Assembly (NCBI GenBank): GCA_016711125.1
Contig: JADJTQ010000003.1
Coordinates: forward strand, 124,001-188,000
Direction: 5' to 3'
Source: Saprospiraceae bacterium
Lineage (GTDB): Bacteria > Bacteroidota > Bacteroidia > Chitinophagales > Saprospiraceae
Length of the DNA stretch: 64,000 bases
The notes under the pieces are model-generated. The model searched no databases. It was not told the origin of the DNA and worked only from the letters and a program-made list of their open reading frames with translations. Position numbers and translations under genes: made by a program. Of this stretch, positions 48,224 through 57,038 are shown one piece after another. Position 1 is the stretch's first letter, and every line of letters starts with the position of its first letter.

Positions 48224-50503
48224 CTACCTAAAATCAAAATTAAGCGTTATCGAAAAATTCCTTCCCGGAGCATAAATTGGCAAGTCACGATTTCCGGCAA
48301 CCGAGCGGGTGAGATGCTCATAATAGTTGACGTCAAAAAGATTTTGAATACCCGCAGCAATCCGTTTGTTTTTTCCGAGCGCATAAGATGCATTGACATC
48401 GGTGAGAAAGAACGATGGTGTCACCGTTTCGCCATACTCTGATGATATTCTGGACTGCTTTATCACCTGTCTCAATCTAATTTCGGGTTGTAATTTATTT
48501 TTTGCGAAAGTACCTAGGATGCGATAGTGTAATTCCAACGGTGCTATTTCTGGTAGGGGTTCTTTGCGGCTCAAATCTTGGCCCCGGGTATAAGCTATTC
48601 CAATATTTTGCCGAATTTTTGGTGATAGTTCATGACTTAATTCGACTTCAAATCCATGAATTAATGCCTGGTCCAGGTTGAGAAATTGCCGTACTCCCGG
48701 ACTGTTTGGCAACTTTGGTTTGATGTCAGATAAGATCCTGGAAGAGATAAAATCGGTCAAATAGCTGATAAACAGATCGGTGTTTAGCGAAAGTGTTTTG
48801 CTCCTGGTTTGAAAAGTGAGATCTACTTGATGATTGACTTCAGGACTGAGCCCTGGATTGCCTAGCAGCTCATATGGATCCTGGCCGACAGCGAGATAAT
48901 TGATGTAACGCTCCGTAAGATTCCCGCTTCTTTGTGCGCGACCAAGCCAAAGACCCAGGGCAATATTGGATTGCAAATTCTTGATACCTCCCAGGCTAAG
49001 ACTCGGGTTCAATTGGTTGATTTTAGTTTCAGGATTCACTTCAATAAATTCCTGTTGAGCATCGTCGATTTGAGCATGATTCATCTCCAGGCGACCGGCC
49101 AACACCAGTTGTAGGTTGTTTTTACGCCATTGGTATTCGCTAAACAGGGCCGATTTGGTGATACCACCTTTTTGCCAGGCATTATCATAAAATGTTTTTC
49201 CCGCATTGGGACCTAATAAAAATTCACGTACCCGGATCCCTTCAGCATGTTCTGATCGAACATCGATGCCCGTATAAAATTTGTTCATGCCATATTGCCA
49301 CATTGCCTCGGTACGACCTCCCAGGGCTTGGGTGCTGGCATTGGTTTCAGCATACATCATGCGGGGTTCCAGAGGTTTCAGACGGTTGTCCATCAGGTGA
49401 TCGACCAGGCTGGTGAAAATGGCTGTCTTTAGTGATCTTAAATGACGATCATAGAAATTAGCTTCATGCTCTGCTTTGAGCAGCCACGTATCGTCATCTC
49501 GTAGATCCATCGCCAGAGCGGGAAAATCGGCGTTGCGAGCCAGATTACGAATGGCGGAGAGCCTCACATGTTGACCAGAGGCTATTTTCAGGCCGATGTT
49601 AGTACCGATACTGCCACGCTTAAAATCGGCGGGAACTGTGCTGCCATTACCCGTTTGATAATCACTCCCCTGTGACCAAGACGTAAAAACTCCGATGTCA
49701 TAGATTGCTCCGGTAAAACCAAGTAGTGCTTCACTTCGTAAAACACTTCCGTTACTTTCATATCCACCCGAGATCCGTCCATACGTACTTTTTTGTAAGG
49801 AAAATTCTGGCTGTACCCCGGCAAAATTGATGGTAGCGCCAAAAGCATTTCCATAACGAAGCTGGTGGGGTCCTTTCAACACCTCGATTCGATCAATCAT
49901 ATTAGGGGCCATTTGACTGGTTGCCGGATCCATGCGGTTTGGGCAAGCAGCCACGGCTGATTGTACGCCATCCAATACAATATTGATCTGGTCGTACTTA
50001 AATCCCCGGATGACCGGATCAAAACCATATGCACCACCTTTTTGGATACTGTTTAAACCAGTAATTTGCCTGAGCAAAGCCCCAGCGTCGTGTGCCAATC
50101 TATCTTCATCATTTAATTCCATCTTTTTAAATTCATCAGATTTTGGTCTTAACGCGATGATGGTGACCGGTTGGAGGAATTTCGCATTCGGGTTTAGCCG
50201 GATAACCCCTTCTTTAATGCCGGTTTTTAGTTCTTCCACTTTTAGAGACCATTCGCCGTAGGTCAAGTGAGATAAGAACATCGGTTGATCTATCTTAAAA
50301 GTAAATTCGATAATTCCTTGCTCATCGGAAGATCCCTTTTGCTGACCATATTGCCAAAAGGCCCCAATAACCGGTGCAGCTGATTGCTCATCAAGCAATT
50401 GAAATTTTGCCGGTGATTGATCTTGAGCATATATAGATGACGAAATTAATATAAAGCATATCTGGTAATGGAATCTTGTCCATTGATTCAATCTGTCTTT
50501 CAT
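48224..50503 (-). CDS. TonB-dependent receptor, copper-receptor (OprC/NosA)-like
   Basis: The 759-aa protein has a signal peptide (ICFILISSSIYAQ), a carboxypeptidase-like N-terminal domain (30-115), a plug (LLRQITGLNSIQKGGAYGFD, VIRGFKYDQINIVLDGVQSA) and a barrel ending in NFDFR. The plug segment VAACPNRMDPATSQM closely resembles the CPNRMDPP/M-type stretch of OprC-like copper receptors, with Cys and Met ligands. The next gene upstream, in the same direction, encodes a small Cys-containing protein often linked with metal uptake. Copper import is therefore likely. Confidence 0.85.
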   Translation of the reverse strand: MKDRLNQWTRFHYQICFILISSSIYAQDQSPAKFQLLDEQSAAPVIGAFWQYGQQKGSSDEQGIIEFTFKIDQPMFLSHLTYGEWSLKVEELKTGIKEGVIRLNPNAKFLQPVTIIALRPKSDEFKKMELNDEDRLAHDAGALLRQITGLNSIQKGGAYGFDPVIRGFKYDQINIVLDGVQSAVAACPNRMDPATSQMAPNMIDRIEVLKGPHQLRYGNAFGATINFAGVQPEFSLQKSTYGRISGGYESNGSVLRSEALLGFTGAIYDIGVFTSWSQGSDYQTGNGSTVPADFKRGSIGTNIGLKIASGQHVRLSAIRNLARNADFPALAMDLRDDDTWLLKAEHEANFYDRHLRSLKTAIFTSLVDHLMDNRLKPLEPRMMYAETNASTQALGGRTEAMWQYGMNKFYTGIDVRSEHAEGIRVREFLLGPNAGKTFYDNAWQKGGITKSALFSEYQWRKNNLQLVLAGRLEMNHAQIDDAQQEFIEVNPETKINQLNPSLSLGGIKNLQSNIALGLWLGRAQRSGNLTERYINYLAVGQDPYELLGNPGLSPEVNHQVDLTFQTRSKTLSLNTDLFISYLTDFISSRILSDIKPKLPNSPGVRQFLNLDQALIHGFEVELSHELSPKIRQNIGIAYTRGQDLSRKEPLPEIAPLELHYRILGTFAKNKLQPEIRLRQVIKQSRISSEYGETVTPSFFLTDVNASYALGKNKRIAAGIQNLFDVNYYEHLTRSVAGNRDLPIYAPGRNFSITLNFDFR

Positions 50504-50657
50504 GTTATAATTCTATTTGAATACCTCTCAGAGAAATTGTTTGCCTCCGGGTTTGCGGTGCGGATAGCGAGAAACCGAATGGATTATCTCATCATTCGTT
50601 TTGTGTAACCTGGAATCCCAAACCCAATTATCAGGAGTAATAAATCCTGATCCACCG

Positions 50658-51026
50658 TTATTTGGGAGGCCGAAAGGGTTTAAATAGATATTCGGAGAAA
50701 TAGAGTATCTGTGCAGTGTTGGGTGTGATTAGTGTGCCCAGAAGCTTTGGGGCGACCGTATGACCGGTTATTTTAAGAAAAAATATAACCGGTAGTTGAT
50801 CATTTAGCAGAATAATTGCAGGATTTTGATCACGTTCATGATTTTCGGCGAGCCTCATTTTTAATTGGCAGGAACCATGACATAACGACTCTTCAAAATT
50901 CCGTTCAACACATAGATTTTGGGCGATATACTGCTGATTTATTTTAAAACCAATCAATACCAAGCCATCCCGTAATGAAGTGACCAGGATTAACAATAAT
51001 AGGAATATGGTCGATAGCAAACGCAT
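50658..51026 (-). CDS. Small exported Cys-motif protein upstream of the copper-type receptor
   Basis: The 122-aa protein has an N-terminal hydrophobic segment (LLSTIFLLLLILVTSLRD) and the pattern NLCVERNFEESLCHGSCQLK, in which Cys residues are spaced as in small Bacteroidota proteins found beside metal-transport receptors (C-x7/8-C-x-G-x-C). The order here (small protein, then receptor 155 bp on) repeats that association. The function is unknown. Metal binding through the three Cys is inferred. Confidence 0.65.
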   Translation of the reverse strand: MRLLSTIFLLLLILVTSLRDGLVLIGFKINQQYIAQNLCVERNFEESLCHGSCQLKMRLAENHERDQNPAIILLNDQLPVIFFLKITGHTVAPKLLGTLITPNTAQILYFSEYLFKPFRPPK

Positions 51027-51211
51027 CGTGTCAAAGGTAACTCTGGTTATTAATTCGAGTGAATAATAGGCGCAAGCTGGAGGATGATATTAATCATTGT
51101 CTATTTCCTCCCGTTTGTTAGTACACCTATTTCCTGCCAGACAAATTGTCTCACTTTGCTTGATTGAAAGTTTTTTTGGGAGAATGTTGATTTTATTCAT
51201 ATTTAAGTTTA

Positions 51212-51234
51212 ACTTTGAAACACAAAGTACTTTG
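51212..51234. promoter_or_regulatory. Operator-like motif and -7 box in front of the membrane protein gene
   Basis: ACTTTG-N5-CAAAGTACTTTG lies directly before the ATG at 51237. The TAACTTTG at 51210-51217 is a perfect Bacteroidota -7 box (TAnnTTTG) overlapping it. The same motif, ACTTTG-N5-CAAAGTACTTT, occurs at 52191-52211 before the third gene of this group. Confidence 0.7.
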
Positions 51235-51236
51235 AT

Positions 51237-51859
51237 ATGAATCGACAAGAAGACCAATTGGAAACCCTGCAAGAGATTCGCGATATCATGGATCGCTCTT
51301 CCCGGTTTATCTCACTGAGCGGATTGTCAGGAGTGTTTGCCGGGTTATCAGCACTTGCTGGCGCGGCCGTGGTCAAATGGTATCTCAGCGGGCACAAGAT
51401 CAACTACATGGATGTGCAGGAAAGTAACCTGACGCATGAAAACGTGGTTTTCATATTAATAGTGGCAGCTGCAGTTTTGATTATTGCTTTTTGGTAGCGA
51501 CTTACTTTACGGTGCACAATGCGAGGATCAAGCAGTTGCCCATCTGGGACAGTCAATCGAAAAGGTGGCTTGTAAATCTGGCGATACCTTTAACCACCGG
51601 AGGTATTTTTTGTGCCATTCTTTTATACCATAAGTTATTATTTCTGGTGGCACCTGCCATGCTGATCTTTTATGGCCTCTCCCTGCTTAACGTCAGCAAA
51701 TATTCGGTCAGCGACCTGCGTACTCTGGGCATTTTTGAAATAATTCTTGGCTTATCAGCCGCTGTTTTCGTGGGTTATGGATTGATTCTGTGGACGGTTG
51801 GATTTGGTATCCTGCATATCGTCTATGGTGTCTTGCTGTACATTAAATACGAACGTTAA
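51237..51859 (+). pseudogene. Hypothetical membrane protein, one homopolymer frameshift
   Basis: The first frame (MNRQEDQLETLQEIRDIMDR) ends at a TAG at 51495-51497 in a membrane segment (VVFILIVAAAVLIIAF). Adding one T to the five-T run before it gives AFLVATYFTVHNARIKQLPI and joins the second frame to 51859. Together they make a protein of about 207 aa with about six TM helices. It is the first gene of a unit that also has a winged-helix regulator 7 bp downstream. It may sense a signal at the membrane; the function is unknown. Confidence 0.75.
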
Positions 51860-51866
51860 CAATCCC

Positions 51867-52175
51867 GTGAAAGACTATCTCGAAAATATAAACAAAGCTT
51901 TTGAAAGCCGGGTGCGACTTGGCATTATGTCCGTATTGATGGTTCAAGATAATGTAGACTTCACGACCCTGAAAGATACACTGAAGCTTACCGATGGCAA
52001 CCTGGCTAGCCACCTCCGGGCATTAGAGGAGGCGGAATATCTGCAAGTACAAAAACAATTCATAGGCCGGAAACCCAATACCACTTATTGCACTACACAA
52101 GCAGGCCGCAAAGCTTTTATGAGCCACCTGGATGCACTCGAACAGCTTATTTTAAATAACCGACAAAACAACTAA
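51867..52175 (+). CDS. Winged-helix transcriptional regulator (MarR/ArsR-like, HTH_34)
   Basis: Using the GTG at 51867 (7 bp after the preceding stop), the protein has 102 aa: VKDYLENINKAFESRVRLGI, MSVLMVQDNVDFTTLKDTLK, LTDGNLASHLRALEEAEYLQ, VQKQFIGRKPNTTYCTT. This is a compact winged-helix domain. The upstream frame extends to 51798 but would overlap the membrane gene. It probably binds the two matching operators at 51212 and 52191 and thus controls its own unit and the following gene. Confidence 0.85.
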   Translation: MKDYLENINKAFESRVRLGIMSVLMVQDNVDFTTLKDTLKLTDGNLASHLRALEEAEYLQVQKQFIGRKPNTTYCTTQAGRKAFMSHLDALEQLILNNRQNN

Positions 52176-52190
52176 TTTTTTTGATCCTGA

Positions 52191-52211
52191 ACTTTGTAAT
52201 TCAAAGTACTT
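52191..52211. promoter_or_regulatory. Second copy of the operator-like motif
   Basis: ACTTTG-N5-CAAAGTACTTT, identical outside the N5 spacer to the motif before the membrane gene, sits 34 bp before the ATG at 52245. Confidence 0.7.
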
Positions 52212-52244
52212 TTAAATAATCTAAAATTAAAAATCTTTGATTCT

Positions 52245-53489
52245 ATGCGCGACGAAATACATTCAAAAATCAATGACCCAGGTCAACTTGAGAAGTTATA
52301 CCGGAGTGACAAAGCGCTTTTTAAACGTGAGTTTAATGATACCTATGCTGAAGTAAAAGGAAACCTGGTAGCGGAATGCTGGCGAGAACGCTTGAATTTG
52401 GAGTCAGATGATATTTCCTGGGGATCCCGAGGAGAACTATGGTTTGTATTAATAGCTTCCGTGGTCGCTGGTTTATGCGCTAAGCTGCCCGCCCTATTAT
52501 CCATTGATGAGGAGACCTTTTATCCCAGAAATATCAGCTTTCTGGTGTTCCCATTTTTGGCGGCTTTCTTCGCATGGAAAAATAAACTAACGGTCAATAA
52601 AATGGCTTATCTCGCAGGTGCCTCGGTTATCTGCCTGGTGTATCTCAATACCCTACCGGACACTGCCACTAGCGATACCTCGACGCTCGCGTGTATTCAT
52701 TTGCCCCTGCTGCTCTGGGTCATTCTTGGGGTAGCTTTCTCAGGTGCTGAATTCAGAGATTATACGAAGCATCTCGGCTTCCTGCGTTTTAACGGGGACC
52801 TGGTCGTCATGGCCGCTCTATTGATGAGCGCCGTTGGTCTGATGACAGGAATCACCATCGGGTTATTTTCGCTGATCGGTTTTAATATTGAGGAATTTTA
52901 TGGTGAGTATGTGATCATCTTCGGATTGCCTTCCATCCCCATTGTAGCTACTTTTCTTACTCGGAGCAATCCGCATCTAGTGAATAAAGTATCCCCGGTT
53001 ATTGCTAAAATATTCAGTCCGCTAGTTTTGGTGATGCTGGTGATTTATTTAAGTGCCATTCTCTTTTCAGGTAAAGATCCTTACAACGATAGAGAATTTT
53101 TACTCCTCTTTAATTTGCTTCTGATTGGAGTCATGGCTTTAATATTTTTCTCGGTAGCCGAAAGTTCGACAAAGGATAATCCCATTTGGAGCAAGTGGAT
53201 ACTCTTTTTATTATCCGGAGTTACGGTAATCGTTAATGGTATTGCACTTTCAGCTATTTCATTCCGCATCTCAGAATGGGGAATTACACCCAACCGGGTC
53301 GCAGTACTTGGCGTGAATGTGATTATGTTGGTTCACTTGCTCCTGGTGTCGGTGGTGCTCTTTAAAACGCTGGGAGGGAAGACAGCAATTACTGAAGTCG
53401 GACGATTAATTGTTTTATATCTGCCGGTTTATTTTATCTGGACGATATTGGTTGTTTTCATCTTTCCGTTGGTTTTTGGATTTAAGTGA
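52245..53489 (+). CDS. Multi-pass membrane protein (DUF4153-like)
   Basis: The 414-aa protein has a soluble N-terminus of about 65 residues (MRDEIHSKINDPGQLEKLYR), then about 10-11 TM helices (for example LWFVLIASVVAGLCAKLPAL, VVMAALLMSAVGLMTGITIG, VNVIMLVHLLLVSVVLF). The layout recalls DUF4153 proteins, which share genomic context with such winged-helix regulators in Bacteroidota. I hold the family call loosely. Its promoter carries the shared operator, so it should be a target of the regulator next door. Confidence 0.75.
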   Translation: MRDEIHSKINDPGQLEKLYRSDKALFKREFNDTYAEVKGNLVAECWRERLNLESDDISWGSRGELWFVLIASVVAGLCAKLPALLSIDEETFYPRNISFLVFPFLAAFFAWKNKLTVNKMAYLAGASVICLVYLNTLPDTATSDTSTLACIHLPLLLWVILGVAFSGAEFRDYTKHLGFLRFNGDLVVMAALLMSAVGLMTGITIGLFSLIGFNIEEFYGEYVIIFGLPSIPIVATFLTRSNPHLVNKVSPVIAKIFSPLVLVMLVIYLSAILFSGKDPYNDREFLLLFNLLLIGVMALIFFSVAESSTKDNPIWSKWILFLLSGVTVIVNGIALSAISFRISEWGITPNRVAVLGVNVIMLVHLLLVSVVLFKTLGGKTAITEVGRLIVLYLPVYFIWTILVVFIFPLVFGFK

Positions 53490-53509
53490 AAGAATTGAAT
53501 ATTAATAGT

Positions 53510-54751
53510 TTAATCTACGATCGCCTGATAGACAAATTGCCTCATTTTACTACCATAAAAATTCGAATATGGTGCGGTTTGGGTCATCAATAGTGCGATT
53601 AGATTTTCAGCCGGATCAATAAAAAAATAGGTACAAAAGGCGCCGCTCCAATAATACTGCCCTATCGATCCGGTCGCTTTACTATCGGCAAGATCGGTGG
53701 TGATACCAAATCCCAAACCAAATCCTTGTCCCGAAGCGCTATACAGATCGCCCACATGATTTTTGGTCATCAATTCGATGGTTTTACGACTTAAGAATTG
53801 GTGACCGTTTAGCTGTCCATCATTTAATAACATGCGGCAAAACTGGAGATAATCCCGGGCCGTAGAAAAAAGACCATGCGTGCCACCATAGACTGTATTA
53901 CCTTCCATAGGAGTTTGCCGTTCGCTGGTCACCAACTGGCCTTGGGGATTGAGGTTATGTACTTGAGCCATGCGTCCTTGTTTTTCCTTGGGAAGGTTAT
54001 AGCCGGTATCATCCATGCCAAGGGGAGCAAAGATTCTTTCTTGCAGAAATTGGGCCGCAGTTTTACCCGAGAAACGTTCGATTAATAGTGCGAGCACGTC
54101 GGGAGCAGCGCTATAGTACCATTGCTCACCCGGCTGACCAACCAACGGAAGATGAACTAGAGTATTGACCCGACTTTCGATATTTTTTTGAGGTTGGTAA
54201 TAGAGTGCCTGCAAAATGTCTTTGTCTAATCGGCTTCCTCCCAGGCCATGCGAAAAACCGGCTGTATGACTTAGTAAATGGGCGATGGTCACCGGTTTTT
54301 CAATCCGCTCAGTCGCTCCGTCGGCACCGGACTGGGGGTCGACGATCACTCTTAGACTATCAAATGCTGGTAAGTATTTTGAAACAAGATCGCTGAGGAG
54401 GAAATAACCTTCCTCATAAAGCATCATAAAAGCCACACTGACGATGGGTTTGGTCATGGATTGGATGTAGAAGATTTGGTCGGAGTTCATTTTCTCCCGG
54501 GTATTCAGATTTTTATAACCCATGGATTGATCGTGCGCCAATGAATCATCCCGGGATATCAGGGAAACGGCTCCGGCTATTCGTCCGTCTTCAATTTCAG
54601 TTTGAAGGAAATGCTCATATCGCTGCAGGCGATCTTCCGAAATCCCGGCAACTACCTCCCGGTGGATCGTACCCGCAGTTTGGGTGTAGGTAAACCCTAC
54701 CAGGATGAGCTGAAAGGATAGAAGGAGTTGGAATGATTTGATAAAACACAT
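53510..54751 (-). CDS. Serine hydrolase, beta-lactamase/class C family
   Basis: From the start at 54751 (MCFIKSFQLLLSFQLILVGF) the protein has 413 aa with a signal peptide. The SxxK motif is in IQSMTKPIVSVAF, followed by WYYSAAPDVLALLIERF (Tyr-Ser) and QYYWSGAFCTYFF, which replaces the KTG/HxG motif. The fold is of the class C beta-lactamase/esterase family. It differs from the one at 31.2 kb. Its first 20 bp plus upstream DNA have a diverged copy at about 56526-56660. A longer frame to 54892 has no sensible leader. Confidence 0.88.
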   Translation of the reverse strand: MCFIKSFQLLLSFQLILVGFTYTQTAGTIHREVVAGISEDRLQRYEHFLQTEIEDGRIAGAVSLISRDDSLAHDQSMGYKNLNTREKMNSDQIFYIQSMTKPIVSVAFMMLYEEGYFLLSDLVSKYLPAFDSLRVIVDPQSGADGATERIEKPVTIAHLLSHTAGFSHGLGGSRLDKDILQALYYQPQKNIESRVNTLVHLPLVGQPGEQWYYSAAPDVLALLIERFSGKTAAQFLQERIFAPLGMDDTGYNLPKEKQGRMAQVHNLNPQGQLVTSERQTPMEGNTVYGGTHGLFSTARDYLQFCRMLLNDGQLNGHQFLSRKTIELMTKNHVGDLYSASGQGFGLGFGITTDLADSKATGSIGQYYWSGAFCTYFFIDPAENLIALLMTQTAPYSNFYGSKMRQFVYQAIVD

Positions 54752-55182
54752 TGGCAGTATAGGTTTAAAGTTGTTGTTTCTTACCCATCTATAACAAATG
54801 TACAAACAAAAGAGCAGGAACCTGTCCGGCAAGAAGCTTGTAATAAACTTTGATTGAGACCAAGATATTGATGATTTTTTAAATAAAATCATCCTGGTAT
54901 TACTCTAATGGTTGGTGGCTGCTTCGACTACTCTGATTCGCAGTGATAACCGACGTCTACTGTTGGGACCGAATTATCAAGATTATGTCGGATGTGGTGC
55001 CGTCAGTTTGCGGCTTCCTAAATCAGTCTCGAAAATAGAGACCTGGACTTTTCTGTTTTGATGGGAGATTACGTAATTTGTCGATGGAATGTACCTTGGT
55101 CACTGGGTGATTTGGCACCCGGGAATATTCGATGATAGAAAGTAAGTTCATTAAAACAAAAACAAGCGAGCAATAAATAGAA
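54752..55182. other. Intergenic region, partly duplicated at 56.5-56.9 kb
   Basis: No gene seen. About 110 bp (54740-54850) matches 56550-56660 at roughly 75% identity, for example AGTATAGGTTTAAAGTTGTT against AGTATAGGTTTGAAGTTGTT. AGATTACGTAATTTGTCGA near 55066 likewise matches AGATTACCTAATTTGCCGA near 56871. Confidence 0.6.
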
Positions 55183-55629
55183 ATGGAATTTAATACAGAA
55201 AATCAAGTCGTAAGACTTTGTGCCGAAGGAATGGAGTTTGAAGGAAAGGGCGAAAACGGAAAGGCAAGCGAAAAATTTGAAGAAGCGTGGAATTTTTCAC
55301 AAAATGATTTTGATAAATTCACTTCGGCTCACTATGTAGCTCGACACCAAAAATCAATTATTGAAAAACTAAATTGGGATAAAACTGCATTAGATTTTGC
55401 CTTGAAAATTAGTGATAAAATAGTAAAAGGATCTTTGCCCTCGTTGTACCTGAATATTGGAAAGTGTCATGAAGATTTGAATGATTTTGTCAATGCCCGC
55501 GCGAACTATGTTTCCGGAAAATCTTATTTTGAATACTTACCGACTGATGGATATGGGAATATGATAAAAAAGGTATTGAAAGTGGAATTGAACGAATTAA
55601 TCAAAATGAACTCGGAAAGGAATAATTAG
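55183..55629 (+). CDS. TPR-like small cytosolic protein
   Basis: The 148-aa protein MEFNTENQVVRLCAEGMEFE has helical repeats with TPR character (GKASEKFEEAWNFSQNDFDK, LYLNIGKCHEDLNDFVNARANY). It has no catalytic motif. Similar proteins in databases are sometimes mislabelled rRNA adenine methyltransferase, a name the sequence does not support. It is the first of a run of same-direction small genes, and a large palindrome follows it. This layout resembles an integron gene cassette. Confidence 0.7.
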   Translation: MEFNTENQVVRLCAEGMEFEGKGENGKASEKFEEAWNFSQNDFDKFTSAHYVARHQKSIIEKLNWDKTALDFALKISDKIVKGSLPSLYLNIGKCHEDLNDFVNARANYVSGKSYFEYLPTDGYGNMIKKVLKVELNELIKMNSERNN

Positions 55630-55630
55630 C

Positions 55631-55765
55631 CGCCAACAAAGTGTATAAGTAATGGCAGTTTAGTGCTGAATTTCAGCGTTTTGACCCTTAATAGATCAAG
55701 TGCTAAACCGAAAGTTAAGTACTTTAAAATCCGCCACTAACCACACTCAGTTCATTGGTAGCAAT
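55631..55765. repeat. attC-like imperfect palindrome after the TPR-like gene
   Basis: The left arm GCCAACAA, AGTGTATAAGTAATGGCAG (55640-55658) pairs imperfectly with CCGCCACTAACCACACT (55731-55747). Inside, GTTTAGTGCT (55658-55667) pairs with AGTGCTAAAC (55699-55708). The size (about 130 bp), position after a gene and nested arms resemble integron attC sites, though the canonical GTTRRRY core is not clear. Confidence 0.5.
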
Positions 55766-55865
55766 GTTGACTAATAGCAATATTTGGATTTTAGTTGGTT
55801 CGTGCAAATTGACAAATTTTTCATTTATTTATAGAATGGATTCAGTCAAATAAATCAAAAAAGGT

Positions 55866-56240
55866 ATGGCACTAAAAATTCTACTAATAATCAATACCGC
55901 ATTGTGTTTGTTTCGTGGAGTGGGTTTTATTTTTGCTCCTACAAAACTTTGGAAGGCTTTCAACGTAGATCTTGACAATAGCACAAAATTTCCCGCTCAG
56001 CTGCTTGGCGCTGCTTATATTGCTACCGCTGCTATAAATTTAACTGCAACAAATTTCATAGATAAATCTACAATCCAAAGTGTCATCATTTTCAACTTTA
56101 TAATTGAAATTATAGGAGCTATGCTGACCGTAGCGGGTATCTTACGTAATGCTATAAGTAAACTTGGGTGGCTTCCTTTTTCAATCCATTTAACTCTTGC
56201 TATCGCTTTTGGATATTTTCTTTTTGATTTCGACATATAA
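55866..56240 (+). CDS. Small four-TM membrane protein
   Basis: The 124-aa protein has four hydrophobic helices (ILLIINTALCLFRGVGFIFA, LLGAAYIATAAINLTATNF, SVIIFNFIIEIIGAMLTVAG, FSIHLTLAIAFGYFLFDF). It resembles DUF4345-like small membrane proteins, but the match is loose. Same direction as its neighbours; possibly a cassette gene. Confidence 0.65.
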   Translation: MALKILLIINTALCLFRGVGFIFAPTKLWKAFNVDLDNSTKFPAQLLGAAYIATAAINLTATNFIDKSTIQSVIIFNFIIEIIGAMLTVAGILRNAISKLGWLPFSIHLTLAIAFGYFLFDFDI

Positions 56241-57038
56241 AAGATTTATGTCACAATTACGGACAGTATCTTAGGCAAGAAAGATAGTGCGTGTGAAGAT
56301 TTTAATATGAAAGTAAATTCAATTGACCAACTAATCGGCAGTCGGGAAGCTAAGTTCAGCAGAATTCTGCGTTACTTATAACCGATATCGTATAATACTT
56401 CAATCCTTTGATAAATTGTGGGGAGTTCCAAATCCGGGATGCCGACTGCAGGTCGGTACCATCATATGCTGCTGTTCGGGAAATCGAATGGTGGTGCGCG
56501 ATATGGAAAACGGAGATAGGATTTCTGTAGGAGTGGGAATGTTTTGATAGAACGCAATGGAAGTATAGGTTTGAAGTTGTTAATTCCTAACTGTTCATAG
56601 CAAATTTACAAACAGAAGGTAGGAACCGTTCCGGCAAGAAAAGCTGGTGATAGCCTTTTGTCGGTAGCAGTGGGCTGTCTGGGATCATTGATTGAGTCTG
56701 GTAGTATGTTATCAGATCATGCACTGCTTCATTGCTTCGATTCGTATGGGTCTTATCTGTCAGCAATAGATCGGTTATGTTTGCGGGGGCAATGTAGGGT
56801 GAGGTACTGTCACTTTACCGATTCCAAAATTTGGCTTGAAAAAAAGAAACTCGGAGTTTTCGTTTTACCACAGATTACCTAATTTGCCGACTGGAAAGTG
56901 TCTTCGGGAATGCTCGTTCGGAACCCTGAGGGTGGTAATTATAAAAAGCAACTTTATGGCGACTTATATGCCGGGTTGGTTATCAATCGGAGGAGAATGC
57001 GCTTGTTTAACCTAGTTGGCGTCCATTTTGAAATAGCG
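56241..57038. other. Decayed accessory DNA: intron-like remnant plus duplicated promoter region
   Basis: No gene is supported. 56462-56525 (TATGCTGCTGTTCGGGAAAT onward) matches 58895-58955 in the group II intron region, so it is probably a remnant of a second intron copy. 56526-56660 matches the 5' end and upstream DNA of the serine hydrolase at 54751, start codon lost. A 74-codon frame at 56658-56882 has no family resemblance. Confidence 0.6.

Noticed and set aside
55183..55629. rRNA adenine methyltransferase label for the TPR-like gene
   Set aside because: There is no SAM-binding motif or catalytic NPPY-type motif; the protein is a short helical repeat.
56658..56882. 74-codon frame between cassette-like genes
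   Set aside because: It lies across duplicated, decayed DNA and the peptide has no recognisable features.
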